The notes: a model not told the origin generated them from the sequence alone. DNA of 64,000 nucleotides from Austropuccinia psidii (GCA_023105745.1 JALGQZ010000009.1:16478564-16542563), one strand, 5' to 3'; shown: positions 19,349 to 30,360, counted from the first letter of the stretch. Translations and numbers: made by a program.

Positions 19349-19817
19349 TAGTAAAGTATCTGTCTTTGTTGTTATGCAAATCTATCCCATACATGATTAA
19401 ATAGTCATTTGCCAATATAAAATGGGTACTAGAGCAATTTTCCATAACAACAAATTCAACTGTGATTCCTAAATTCCCATTTATGTGTGGGAATATCACG
19501 TTGGTCTCAAAAATTCCTAATGCTCTCATTGGATTACTTGCACTATTGAACTTTATACAATCAATTGGTAACAATTGGTGTTCAAAATTTGGTACACAAG
19601 TCTTAAGAAAAGATTTTCCAACACAAGAGCAGAAGGCTCCTGGGTCAAGCAAACGTTTTGTGGGCTTGTTGTCAATCACCCTTTCTGTTATACAGGATTT
19701 ACCAGCTGTATGACCTTTCCCTCTGTTTGGTTTTGTTTTCATAAGTTGTGCATCTTGAACTTTTGATAAATCAAGTTGACCATTGCTCAATTGTGGCAAG
19801 TGGGAATAAGATTCCAT
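19305..19817 (-). CDS. Protease region, element C
   Basis: 170 residues with the retropepsin core. The catalytic triplet is DPG in LLDPGAFCSCVGKSFL, where B has DTG, so Ser/Thr is replaced and activity is doubtful. After it come KFNSASNPMRALG, VEFVVMENCSSTHFILANDY and the IGDNKRQ region. It is in the same frame as gag, with one further stop in the linker (near 19877) and the conserved UAA at 19944. A small shift near 19320 leads to the RT frame. Confidence 0.82.
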   Translation of the reverse strand: MESYSHLPQLSNGQLDLSKVQDAQLMKTKPNRGKGHTAGKSCITERVIDNKPTKRLLDPGAFCSCVGKSFLKTCVPNFEHQLLPIDCIKFNSASNPMRALGIFETNVIFPHINGNLGITVEFVVMENCSSTHFILANDYLIMYGIDLHNNKDRYFTIGDNKRQRICLFTM

Positions 19818-19943
19818 GATGTCAAAAGTGGCATTGATATTTTCTATATCTTTTGAAGATTTGAAAAATATGGATTACTTATCATCTGAATTTTCTTCAA
19901 TTATGTCTTCTTTTTCAACATCAGGTTCCTTTTCAATATCAAT

Positions 19944-19946
19944 TTA
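19944..19946 (-). other. In-frame UAA between gag and protease, element C
   Basis: Same place and same bases around it as in element B (AAT TAA ATT G after KIN), with the protease frame continuing in phase (IDIEKEPDVE). See the entry at 13130. Confidence 0.6.
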
Positions 19947-21403
19947 ATTGATTTTCCCCTTCTTTGGGCATGTATTGGCTAAATGAGTGGTGCTTTGGCA
20001 AATATGGCACTTTCTGACTGTATCCGCAGACTTATACTTCATATTATTTGAATTTTCTTTGAGGTTTTTGTCCACATAATCTTTCCAAGGTGTATTAAAC
20101 CTTGTTTTGAGATTCACCCTACTAGAACCAATTTTGGTTCTGGTGGTTACTTCTTCTAATATATTGATAATATCTTCTGCTGAAGATTTTTCAGTAGTCC
20201 TCCTTTTGATAGAATGCTCTAAGTCACCTCCACATTGTCTCAGAATTTTTCTATGGATCATAAATTCTGACATTTCTGGATATATTGCTGTTAATCTGTC
20301 TTTTTGTTGCCAAAACCATGGTAAAGCTTTGTCTTTATCAGCATTAAATTTGGCATATTCAAAGGCTCTTTCAACTTTAAACCTCCAAGCATCATTTTCC
20401 CATTTGTTAATGATTTGAGTTTTCCACCAAGTCCAACTCCGGTGTCCATGTGCTTGTCTTATTTTGAAGCACCATCTGTGAGCGGATTTGGTAAACAAGA
20501 TGTTAAATCTGGCTGTTACCAATCTGTCTGGCAATTCAAAATCCTCTATGATCATGTCAATACCTCTAATGAATTCCATATGGTCATACTCTCCTTCACC
20601 ACTGAAGTGAGGCCATTCTTTAAGTTTTGGAACTTCTTTCAAGAGTGCTTGGCCCATTGATGGTTCTAAGTTATGAAAAGAAGTAGAAAATTCATTTTTT
20701 AACTGTGAATTTTCAATATCCAATACTTGTGGATTGGAAATTCTTGCATCTTCATTTTGATTCAGAGGTGTAGACATTCTTCGTAAAGTTTTTAGCAGTT
20801 GTTCAATATCATTCATTTTACTGTTGTTACACCTTTGTGAATTTCTTAATTCATGTTGCAATACTTGTATAGAGCTTATGACATTATTTTTATGATCATT
20901 CTCTTTGTATGTAAGCTCATTCTATAATTCTGTTTGTTTAGTATTATCAGATATAACTTCATTCAGCTTTATTGTTAATTTTGATATTTCCTCTCTTGAG
21001 GTATCAAAATGCTTTTTCAGGGCAACTATATTTGTCTTTACTTCAGCAAATGATTTTGAAATATCATCAAGAGCTTTTTTATTATGTTCTCTGATAGTGC
21101 TTATGGCTTGTTTTATTCTTGTTTCAATTATGTCATCAATATTGAATTTAGAATATTTGTGTGTTATTTCTTTCATAATGGCAGATTGTTCATTTATCTT
21201 AATGCCAAAAGAATTATCCTTATTGGAAGTTTTGATTATTCTTAAAACTCTTTCAAAGCATTTAAGTGTATCATCTACTTGGCTCAGGCTCAAGTTATTT
21301 GTTTTAAGATTGTCACTAATTGATGTATTTTTATCAGAAAGATGACTTTTCACGTCAGAAATAGCTTTATACAACTCTGGAATACAATCAAAAGTATCAG
21401 AAA

Positions 21404-21846
21404 TCATTTTTGATATTTCAATCTGGCTTCCTCCTTCTTTTGTAGTTCCATAATGGTTCTGGCCATCTGAAATACATTTTCCATGGCATCCTGTTGAATC
21501 TTTGGGATTCTGTAGCCCTGGCTGTAAAGGTTTGGGGCTGGTGGCTTCCCTTTTCCCTTGTTTGGAGTTTGTGGCTTCTTTTTCATGTTGAAATTGCTGC
21601 TGCTGGCCACTGGGGCTGTTTTTGGCACTGGTTTGGGTGGGGGAGGGTTGTTCTTCCTCCATTATAGTGTCAAACGCATCATGTTTTTCTTCTCCATCAA
21701 TGGATGCCATCCATTGAGCAATTTGCAAGTATTGGGATGGCCCACGAATTTTCTCACAGTCAGGTAAGAATTCATGCAGTTCTTCCACAGGTCTGCAAGG
21801 ATCTGGTATTCCTTGAACTGAAGTTCATTGTTGTATGCACTGTGGC
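21404..21846 (-). pseudogene. Embedded second-frame ORF in gag (GWNP protein), element C
   Basis: Read in the frame of the ORF 21404-21628, the upstream part gives ELQFKEYQILADLWKNCMNS and LLNGWHPLMEKKN, then a TAA at about 21661. After this come VPKTAPVASSSNFNMKKKPQ, a Lys/Pro-rich centre and PKIQQDAMENVFQMARTIME. The last motif is almost the same as in B (PKIQKDAMDNVFNMARTLME). That resemblance in an overlapping frame, between two elements with different LTRs, is the best sign that this frame is or was translated. A stop lies just upstream of the frame, and an AG acceptor (gccacag) between the stop and the frame would allow a spliced start. Confidence 0.55.
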
Positions 21847-22067
21847 TGGCTTTTTATATGTCCACTGAGGCTTGTTGTAGCGGTTTCAGCTCTTTTTGAG
21901 GGTAAATTGGTATTATCACCTTCAGAATGACCCATTTTAGTTGTTTGGAAGTCATCAACTGACCCTTTTCCTTCTGTACCTGATTGGCCTCTGCCATAAT
22001 CACGTCTATTACCTTTCTGGGAGCTGCTTGAGGGGTTATAGCTGGCTCCTGATCTGGTTGAAGGCAT

Positions 22068-22527
22068 GATTATGGTTAAACAGACTTAAAATAGTAATTT
22101 TACGTCAAAAAACTTACTATAGGCCAAATATTTGGCTTTCTGGTCAGTATTACTTATTTCCAAGTTGACTCATTCAGAAGAAATTGGCTCTGGTTGAATA
22201 TTCTGAGTCACAATAATAGTACTATTATGATCAGAATTAACAGTACTGGCAGGAATAATACTGGTGACTGTTGAGGCTGTTTCAATGTTTTCTTGTCTTA
22301 CCACGTTGTCAGAAACTAAGATTAATGAAGAGACCAATTAATTAAGTAAAAAAAATAATATTTCCAAAAAGAAATGAAAATATAAGCCTCACTTATAATA
22401 TGAAAAAAAAAAATTTTTATGGATTTTTTTGATTATAAGTATTTTTTATATGTTTTTAAATTTTTCAATATAAGAAAAAAAAGATTTGAAAAGAGTAAAA
22501 AAAATATGTCACAGGTAAAATATCATG
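22068..22527 (-). other. Leader of element C with splice-donor-like site
   Basis: The minus strand holds an open stretch (QENIETASTVTSIIPASTVN, NIQPEPISSE, then a stop, then DQKAKYLAYS) that ends at CTATA|GTAAGT near 22112. This mirrors the leader exons of A, B and E. The part 22320-22520 is AT-rich without coding signs. Confidence 0.4.
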
Positions 22528-22539
22528 GGTGGGCCCCCA
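22528..22539 (-). other. Primer binding site, element C
   Basis: Minus-strand TGGGGGCCCACC, 3 bases after the LTR end, same offset and same first seven bases as in A, B and E. Confidence 0.55.
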
Positions 22540-22541
22540 AA

Positions 22542-24364
22542 TGTAAGGTGTGGATAAGTAACTTTGATTAAAAATCAAGTACTTTTCCTGTCCTCAAAAT
22601 TTGTATAAGGTAAAAATCAATTGAAAATAGTAAGAAATATTATTTTTAAGAGAAAACACGCCAAATTTATTGTTTATAACTTTATTAGTATAAAACAATA
22701 ATATTATAATAAATTATTGTTTTACCAACAATAAAAATTTATCCAAAAATACTCTACAAGAGATATTTAAGGCTACAAAAGAAATTTCTTCAAGAGCAAT
22801 TTCAATTGGAATTAATTGAGCAAAGAGCTGCAAGCAATTAATTAAAGAACAAAGTCTTTTAAAAGAATATTAAAGAGAAAAGACACCCATAAGTGACCAG
22901 AGTGAATTTGGAAACAAAATGACAAAGTTAACAGTGATGAAAGATGCTTCAATTCACTTTTGGGGTGGTTCAGGGGTAAAAATGATTCTAAGAGTTACAA
23001 ACACTTATTATAATGATTTTTTCACGTGGTTAAAAGGTTTAAAATGATTTAGACAGGGGGTTGGAATCTTTTATTGATTGGTTTAACAGTGTAGAAACTA
23101 ATTATAAAAGGGAAAGATTCTAACATGAAGAGTAAAGTGGGGCAAAGAAGACATTCTTTTATAGCCATCAATTTTCTTACTCCAAAAGTAAAATTTACTC
23201 TTTTCAGTCTTGAAAAACAGTCTGAAAACATACAAGCCAATTATGGCATCATTGAACCCTGGTTTAGACCAAAAAAGGGCTTGTTTAAGCCATTTTTAGC
23301 CATTTTAGACCCTTAAATCAGCCATTACTATAGCAATACCTGGTCTAGAGCCTTCAAAACACGTAAGAATGTGTTTAGGAGACGTAGAAACCAGTTGTAA
23401 GTGTTTTTAATATGATTGTTTCATCTTAAGGGTAGTTTTCCCCCTTGGCAACAGCTAAAACTACCCCAGTTGGTATCAAAACCTCATCATCAATGGAGTC
23501 CACAGACCCTATAAATCAATTCCAGGCCAAAAGTGATGAACATTCGCATTAATTTCGACACCACACGCCTGTCAGCAAGGATTTTGAGAGTATAGCTCCC
23601 CCTTAGAGCTGGAGTTCCTTTTCCCCCCCAAATTTAATCTTTCCAATTTATTTTTCCTTCAATTTCTCATCATGTATTATACTTATAATTTAAGTATGTA
23701 ATTTAATTGAGTTGTACAGTTCAATACAGTAATAATTGATACCTCATATGTAAATCAAAGTTCACTTATGTAATACATGTGCACATTTTGACATTTGAAT
23801 TGAATTCAATTGAAAATACTTTAATTCCTCATAACTTCTAAAATATACACAACACCTAAATTTTAACACAAATCTTTGTGATTTAAACTACATGTGATGT
23901 GAATTAAATTAAATTTTTGAGGATTTTCAATTTTTATACAGAAAATACTAAAAACTTAATTTAAGCTTATTTAGAGTTGAGTTACAAAATTTTCACTCAG
24001 AGGTGACCCCACCTGATTTTTATGAGGAATCCAATGGTGAAATAATTTTTATATGTTTATTTTTTGAACAATGAGTTATAATATATTTTATTTAACTTTT
24101 TTTCAAATTTATTTACTTTTTTACAATTTTTTTAAAAATTTATTTTTACCTAATTTTTTCAAGTATAAATGTAATTTTACAATTTCAAAATTGAATGTAA
24201 TCTTATTTTCAAATTTCAATTGAATTTTTAATTGTGAATATAATTTTATATTTATATTTTGGTTTTTATTTTAGTAATATAAATAAATTTATTTTATTTA
24301 TATTTATATGTTAATTTTGTATTTGTGGTCTTTTGGGTATATGAAATTACCTCTAAGGCTCACA
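22542..24364 (-). repeat. 5' LTR of element C (1823 bp)
   Basis: Matches in reverse orientation the solo LTR 60787-62624. Termini on the element strand are TGTGAGCCTTAGAGG and CACACCTTACA. The right end at ggctcaca is followed by gaggg. It is AT-rich at the far end (24050-24330), with a more complex middle. No coding frame is supported; the mirrored 63-residue frames at 23049-23316 are chance. Confidence 0.9.
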
Positions 24365-25054
24365 GAGGGAGTTAAGTTCCTCCCGGAATTGCCGGTTCAT
24401 CTTATTTTGATGAGTTGCATCCATGAAAAAAATCATATCAAGCAAGCGGCAATGCTCCAACAAGATTTGGTTAATTGATTTGTGGACAATGGCTCAAGGA
24501 ATTATCAAAGTTGCTCATGAGCTGGTAAATTCCTGGCGAGCGTCATTGTGGGAATGAGAGGGGCTTTGCACCGGGGGGGAGGAGGAGTTGGGGTTGGAGC
24601 GGAGGGTGGGGGGAAACTGGATGGGAAGGGAGGTGAGCCGGGGAAGAAGAAGGGGGAGGGGGGGATCCAATGGGCATATTGTCAATGATAATTATTGAGT
24701 GGGGAGTGGCAGGATGAGCTGGAGATGGTCGGAGAAAAGGTGAAGAAAAGTTGATTGGTGTGAAGAAAGAGAAGTGGTGACTTACCAAAAGGTTCCTCTG
24801 TGGATTGCATAGGAGCCACCTCAGGTTCTGGCCCACAAGCCGTAACGTCCTCAGGTGGTTGGGAGGATGGACTTGGGCCAGGAATAGGCGGCACTTCAGT
24901 TTGGGAGGGTTCTAAAAAAGGAGTAAGAGTCAGTTAACTCAACTCAAAAGTGAAAGTAAAAATTAAATGAAATTTTGGCTGCTTACCGCACAATAATTTC
25001 TCTGACCATTGGGTGCCACTTGGGCTGGGAGTGGGTTGCAGCGGGGTTTGCTCG
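24365..25054 (-). CDS. Spliced-looking minus-strand locus X, 3' part (unknown function)
   Basis: Minus-strand exons are suggested by GTAAGC after GTQWSEKLLC (donor near 24986) and an exon EPSQTEVPPIPGPSPSSQPP ... MQSTEEPFG (24905-24787) followed by GTAAGT. Downstream the reading continues as Pro/Ser-rich sequence (PPPPSSSPAHLPSHP) and, in another frame, as IVHKSINQILLEHCRLLDMI, FMDATHQNKMN and QFREELN, where element C cuts it. I recall closely similar multi-copy hypothetical proteins in Austropuccinia psidii, which would make it a repeat family; not verified. The frame is broken, so this copy is probably dead. It overlaps the G-rich tract 24573-24667. Confidence 0.45.
24573..24667 (+). other. 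G-rich purine tract
   Basis: About 95 bases, almost only G and A on the plus strand, with many runs of three to seven G (for example 24573-24580 and 24654-24663). It stands out from the AT-rich surroundings. On the minus strand it encodes the Pro/Ser-rich part of locus X. G-quadruplex or triplex formation is possible by composition. Confidence 0.6.
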
Positions 25055-26492
25055 TGTCATGATGAGTCTATGTTGAAGTGGTAATAAAGCTATTTACAAC
25101 TAAAACTATGGCTGTTACACGTGGAAAATAGCTTAAAATGCTTTTATAAGGGTTAAAGATGGATTGATTCAATAATGAAAGGGCTTTACTATAAGGAATA
25201 TAGTGGTGGTGAGCACTTTTGAAAGCCCTGGGTGCAGCTTTACCTGTTGGGTTACAATAATAAAGACTACAATACTTTAAATTAAGAGTATACCTGATTA
25301 TTACCCAAGAGTAAAACTGTTTTTGACAGTTTACTACATAGGGTATTCAAGAGCAGGATGAGGAGACAATTCTGGCCGTGAAAAGTCTCCTTTTTATCCT
25401 GAAATGGGGTGGAAAGGGTGCTAGACCTTTCCATGTAGAGGAAGTGAAGATTTTTCACCATCCAGGACTGACTTGTGGCCTTCAAACAGCCTATATACCC
25501 TGTATTGGGCTCAGATGTGGTTTGGAAACCACATCTGGGCAGGATTTACCAATACAGGGTGAAAGTTTTCATCTGGGGACCTCACAGCCTGATTCTGACG
25601 TGTATGACGTGTAAAATGCTGTACAGAAACTGTATGGACCCCAGTATTGACTGACTTATGAGGTATTGGAGTCTCAACATGCTTCTTTGTCTGTTTGACA
25701 CCTCATAATCAGAGTACAACTGTATCCTGTCATAATACAGCTGTATTGGCCATATTGTGGGATTATAACATTCAAATGGCCATAACTCTGTCCATTTTTG
25801 AGATATCATGCTCAGAGTTGGTTCATTGGATAGCCCTGTATGAGCTCTACACAATAATACTCAATTCGGTATGGTTATCATTAAATATGCCAAAGTTATC
25901 CCATGTACAAGGGTTTTGTACATAGGCGTGGATTGGGCAAAAAGCTGTATTGAGCTTGTTTGCCTCATAACTTCTGTTATAGGTGAGATATGAAGAAGTG
26001 CATGGCACCATCAGATATCCCTGATTGTGCTATTTCCAAAAAGACCCCATTTCAAGTATCCCACACTAAAACTGTAGAAGTTAGATGGGAGGTGAATGTT
26101 TTGTTTACCCTTATTTGGCATGAATTTGACCATAACTCAAGTAATACTGGTGCTAGCTCAGTTTGACTGGTACCATTGGATAGCCCTGACTTAAAGCTTC
26201 ATTTTGAATACCCATTTGATGGGGTTAAGCCTCTCCTTCCAGATTTTAGATGAGAGGTGAAAATTAAGGTTTATGCTCAGCAATAACTTTGAGCAGGAAT
26301 AACTTTGTTATTTCTCGTCTTACGGTGATTGGACTTATGTTTTCAGAAAGAGGTGAGTTTCCTCTTTCTTTTGATCCCTTTTTGAGATGATTTGGCTCAG
26401 CTCCATGTTTTGGTGGTATCTTGGGTATATCATTGGTTTATGGTATTTTGGCTGTCATGTTTGTGCTCTGGTTTTGAGTCACAGGCTGATAG
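25055..26492 (-). repeat. Solo LTR of the A family inserted in locus X
   Basis: 1438 bp, the same length as the LTR of A, ends tgtcat and gctgata (one change from gctgaca). Flanks gctcg (25050-25054) and gcttg (26493-26497) form a 5-bp target duplication with one mismatch. No internal element sequence is present, so it is the product of LTR-LTR recombination. Palindrome at 25512-25537. Confidence 0.92.
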
Positions 26493-27137
26493 CTTGCGAG
26501 GCAAACTAGGAAAGGGAGAGTCTTGTTGGGGGGTATTCGGGGGGTTTTGCTCTATGAGTAATGGAAAAAAGTCAGTATTATTTTTTGAAGAGAAATGAGA
26601 TAAGGAGGAGTAAGAAAACTTACTTTGGCCTTTGAATTCCATTGGTGACAAGACATGGTGACAATTGGCCCAAGCTTGAGTGTCCTCTTGCCATTGCCAT
26701 CCTTCATTGGCCAGATAATCACTTCGCTCAGGTCAAGGAGTGAAATGACCATTTGATGGTGGCCTAGGTGGGGCCGTGGACAAATCAATACTTGAGGGGA
26801 CAGGGCTAATCGTCTGGAATTGTTCCCGTAGGCCTGCTTGGGGTCCCAGTGTCCCTTTGCACTCGGATATGGTTTCATCATTGTCGACCACAAAGGAGTC
26901 CTTGCAAGGGCGTCTTGGGCAAGAACTCCTCTGGCTGTGTGGTGGGAAGGGGTGGACAAGAAACGAACATTTCTTGTGTGCTTGTCGGCAAGCATCACAA
27001 GCGTCGCTTGTTGTCGAGGAACAAACGCAAGGGATACCCCACTTGGTGCATAAAGTTCACAACATTTAAAAACAAAAAAATTGAGGTTAGTAACTGAATA
27101 GAAAGTAAACAATCAAGGAAGAAAATGAAGACGTACA
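26493..27137 (-). CDS. Spliced-looking minus-strand locus X, 5' part (unknown function)
   Basis: Frame 26552-27112 includes RQQATLVMLADKHTRNVRFL, HHTARGVLAQDALARTPLWS, MMKPYPSAKGHWDPKQA, SRRLALSPQVLICPRP and PMKDGNGKRTLKLGPIVTMS. It then reaches a donor-like GTAAGT near 26627, and continues on the other side of the solo LTR. The first about 45 residues of the frame (MFTFYSVTNLNFF) look like intron or upstream sequence. No known domain; I recall near-identical repeated hypothetical proteins in the same fungus. It may be a non-autonomous repeat rather than a host gene. Confidence 0.4.
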
Positions 27138-27174
27138 ATGAATTATATAAATTTAAAACGGATACGAAATAAAG
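27138..27174. other. Junction between locus X and element D
   Basis: Short AT-rich stretch. Homology of D to the F-type chromovirus begins near 27175 (compare 46690), so D lost its 5' LTR, gag and protease here. No target duplication or terminal motif is visible. Confidence 0.5.
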
Positions 27175-27203
27175 ATATATCTTCACTTCATCTCTTTCAA
27201 GCG

Positions 27204-27776
27204 GATATGGACCTTCCTCCCTTATCTTTTCATGCATCCCTGGAGGAGCAGTTGGATGAGGAGGAAGAGCCAGAAGAAATTGAAACTGTGTTGAAGGTTG
27301 TCCCTCCTGCTTATCACCAATATTTGGATGTATTCTCCAAGGTGAAAGCAGAGAAACTTCCTCCACACCAAGCCTGTGATCATCATATCAAATTGGAGGG
27401 TCTTCTACCTCCAATTGGTGTTATCTACTCATTATCAAATCAAGAGTCAGAAACACTGCAGGCCTACATTTCAGATAATGTAGAGAAAGGTTTCATAAGA
27501 CCAAGCTCCTCTTCAACAGGAGCACCTGTCCTTTTTGTCAAGACAAAGGATGGAGGTCTTTGTTTGTGTGTTGACTACCGCAAACTCAATGCTGTCACTA
27601 GGAAGAACAGATACCCTGTTCCTCCTATGAACCAGCTCCTTACCGTATTCAACGGTTCCACTATCTTCTACAAGATAGATTTGCGTGGTGCATATAACCT
27701 TCTGAGAATCAAAGAGGGGGATGAGCACTTCACTTCCTTTAGAACCAAATATTGTAGTTATGAGTATTTGGTTTGA
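27204..27776 (+). pseudogene. Reverse transcriptase N-terminal part, element D
   Basis: Shows the pre-RT linker (PEEIETVLKVVPPAYHQYLD, FSKVKAEKLPPHQACDHHI), the fingers (GVIYSLSNQESETLQAYISD, GFIRPSSSSTGAPVLFVK), DGGLCLCVDYRKLNAVT, RYPVPPMNQLL and KIDLRGAYNLLRIKEGDE. It ends at YEYLV and TGA because about 11 bases encoding the MPFG motif are deleted near 27771. The following frame restarts at [13 protein letters not shown]. Confidence 0.88.
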
Positions 27777-29357
27777 CCAATGCTCCTGCTTCTTTCCAGA
27801 ATCTTGTGAATGATTTATTTGCAGATTTCTTGGATGTGTTTGTTGTGGTTTATCTAGATGATATTATGGTATTCTCAAGTTCTGAGGAAGAACATGTCAA
27901 ACATGTGGCCTCTGTCCTCCAAAGACTCAAAGAGAATAATTTATTTGCCAAAGCCTCCAAGTGTGGAATACTTGGGCTATGTTGTTTCAAGTGATGGCCT
28001 CAAGATGGATTCTTCAAAAGTTCAGCAGATCCTCAATTGGCCTCAGCCCAGAAACATCAAAGCACTTCAATCTTTTCTTGGCTTTGCCAATTTTTATTGT
28101 TGTTTCATTAAAAATTATTTCAAAAAAACCACTGCTCTCACTTCCCTTCTCAAAAAAGATTCTCCCTTTATCTTCAATGAGGAAGCATTTAGTCAGTTTC
28201 AAGCAATCAAAGAATCTTTCACCTCTGCTCCTATCTTATCCCATTTCAATCAATCTCTACCTACTATTGTAGAGACTGATGCTTCTGATAATGCATTGGG
28301 CGCCGGCCTGAGTCAGGTGAATGACTCAGGAAAGCACCCCATTGCATTTGATAGTTTCAAGCTTCTCCCAGCTGAGCTGAACTATGAAATTCATGAGAAG
28401 GAACTCCTTGGCATAGTTTGGGCTCTCAAGCGCTGGAGAGCATTTCTTCTTTCTCTTTCCACTCCTTTTGAGGTCTTGACAGACCATTCTTCCTTGCAGT
28501 ATTTCATGTCTTCCAAAGTTCTTACTCGTCGTCAGGCCCGTTGGGCTGAATTTCTCTCAGAATTTCATTTCACTATCACTTACCGCCCAGGCAGGCTGGC
28601 CACTTTACCAGATGCCTTGTCACGTCGGGACGTCGTGTACCCAGAGAGGGGGGTGGACTTCATCAGCAAGAATTCTCAAAATTTTCATCAAGTACTTAAG
28701 CGAGATGGAATTCAAGAGTCAAGATTCTTCTCAATCAAAGTGGAGATTTTCTCAGATTTACTTGACAAGATTCAAAAAGAAGTATGGCAAGACAAAGACT
28801 ATAAAGAAATACTCAAGCAACTAGCAAGAGGTGAATCAGTTGCAGATTATTCTCTTGAACCTCAAGCCAAGTTATTATTATTCAAAGATAGAGTGGTAAT
28901 CCCAAGCAATGAAGAACTTCAACTCAATATTCTTCAAAAGCGTCATGACTCACCATTGGCTGGCCATCCTGGCCAGGAGAAGACCTTCAAGCTCATCAAG
29001 AGGGATTTTTATTGGGCTGGCATGAATCAATTCATCAAGGACTATGTGTCCTCATGTCAGCAATGTTCAAGAAACAAGAACATTCATCACAAGAAGTTTG
29101 GATTACTCAAGCCTCTTTCAATTACATCTGGTCCTTGGAATTCATTATCAATGGACTTCATCACTCAATTGCCACTGTCAAAAAACTTTGATTCAATTTT
29201 AGTAGTTGTGGACAGATTCTCAAAAATGGCAATCTTCATTCCAACTCATGGAACAATCACCGCACTGGAATTAGCTCAAATCTTCATTAGTCATTTATTT
29301 TCCAAGAATGGCCTTCAAGTCAGTATCATCAGTGATAGAGAATCCTTATTTTTTTAA
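27773..29357 (+). pseudogene. Reverse transcriptase, RNase H and integrase N-terminal/core, element D
   Basis: Begins [13 protein letters not shown] and keeps the catalytic YLDD box ([19 protein letters not shown]). A deletion of about 20 bases near 27966 (KASKC then EYLGYVVSS) changes frame, after which 27970-29357 is open. It contains the thumb, RNase H (TIVETDASDNALGAGLSQ, YEIHEKELLGIVWALKRW, VLTDHSSLQYF, TLPDALSRRD), the integrase zinc finger (RHDSPLAGHPGQEKTFKLI ... CQQCSRNK) and core Asp residues (SMDFITQLP, ISDRESLFF). It stops at TAA where others read VSS. Confidence 0.88.
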
Positions 29358-30247
29358 TCATTTTAGACTCAATTGTGTCAGCAGCTCAAGATATCAAGAG
29401 ATCTTTCAACTGCGTTCCACCCTGAAACAGATGGACAGACAGAGAGGGTAAATCAGCTACTAGAACAGTACCTTCGGATGTATGTCAGCTATCATCAAGA
29501 TGACTGGTAAACCTGGCTCCCTCTGGCTGAATTTGCCTATAATAATGCAGAACATTCATCAACCAAGCAATCACCCTTTTTCACCATTTATGGAAGAAAT
29601 CCCAGCTTTGACTCAATCCATATTTCTCAAGATTCACCTGCTGGAAACTTATCAACAAAACTCCAATCAGTACAGCAAGTTGTCAAAGAGGAATTAGAGT
29701 CAGCAATAAGGAGATTCAAGAAGTATTCAGATAGAAATAGGGCAATTCCACCTGATTTCCAACCTGGGGACAAAGTATGGCTATCTTCCAAGAAAATCAA
29801 GACCACAAGATGCACTAAGAAGTTATCAGAAAGAGGGTTGGGACCTTTTGAAGTTCTGAAGAAGATTGGAAGCCATGCATATCACCTCAAGTTGCCTCAC
29901 CAATGGAAGTCAGTTCACCCTTTTTTCATGTGTCCTTATTAGAACCAGTCAAGAATTCAACTATCCCAAATGGACATCAATTGCCACCACCACCAATCCT
30001 AGTGGAGGAGCAAGAAGAATGGGAAGTGGCTCAGGTTCTGGACTCAAAACTCAAAAGAGGTAAATTATGGTATCTTGTAGAGTGGAAAGGATTCAGTGAA
30101 GACCCAGAAAGAACCACTGAGGAACCAGCTTCAAACCTTACCAACTCACCAGATATTGTCAAGGATTTCCATTCATTTTATCCAGACAAGCCTGGTCCAA
30201 ATACCTCAAGAGTTAGATTTATGGTGCTTGGTGGGGAGGAGAATTTA
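29358..30247 (+). pseudogene. Integrase C-terminal half and chromodomain, element D
   Basis: After the TAA and a nearby TAG (where FWTNLCQQL is expected; Trp codon lost) the frame reads [20 protein letters not shown] with the catalytic Glu in [11 protein letters not shown]. There is another TAA near 29507, then LPLAEFAYNNAEHSS, the GPFEVLKKIGSHAYHLKLPH region and HVSLLEPVK after a shift at about 29900. The chromodomain follows: EEWEVAQVLDSKLKRGKLWY, LVEWKGFSEDPERTTEEP, ASNL. The W of the usual TWEPASNL reads E. By family knowledge it binds methylated histone H3. Confidence 0.85.
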
Positions 30248-30360
30248 TGAAAGTAAGCTCCTCTCCTGGAATGCACCTTTAAGGGGGTATTCTACCCAAA
30301 TTTTGTTGTAAGCATCACCTTGGGCACTTTGTGAGCACTTGTCAATTCTTTGGACAGGTT
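30217..30360 (+). repeat. 3' module copy 1 of chromovirus D
   Basis: Imperfect direct repeat with 30589-30735; contains a splice-donor-like GAAAGTAAGC and gcaTCACCTTGGgCAC. The start overlaps the end of the chromodomain frame. Confidence 0.55.

Larger units (their letters stand above)
19944..22067 (-). pseudogene. Gag polyprotein, element C (two internal stops)
   Basis: One frame from MPSTRSGASYNPSSSSQKGN (22067) to KKGKIN and UAA (19944-19946), broken by a TGA at about 21825 (after PQCIQQ) and a TAG at about 20922 (after QTEL). N-terminal polar region, then a long coiled-coil-like region, the capsid (EWPHFSGEGEYDHMEFIRGI, WWKTQIINKWEND, MIHRKILRQCGGDLEHSI) and the CCHC knuckle CHICQSTTHLANTC. 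Length (about 707 codons) and layout match gag of B, so both stops are decay. The first about 230 codons overlap the embedded frame. Confidence 0.85.
18399..24364 (-). mobile_element. Ty3/gypsy element C (5' part in window)
   Basis: Minus strand: 5' LTR 22542-24364, primer site, leader, gag, protease and RT to 18399, where element A interrupts it. The remaining RT, RNase H, IN and 3' LTR should lie left of the window. It inserted in the minus-strand locus at 24365, with gaggg (24365-24369) as the right-hand target copy. Closest relative in the window is element B (gag and protease motifs), but the LTRs differ. Several stops show decay. Confidence 0.9.

Noticed and set aside
23049..23316. Overlapping 63-residue frames on both strands
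   Set aside because: Inside the LTR of element C and repeated in the solo LTR at 61820-62038; no sign of coding.
26838..27097. Plus-strand frames over locus X
   Set aside because: Mirror frames of the minus-strand exon; no motif and no splice signals on the plus strand.
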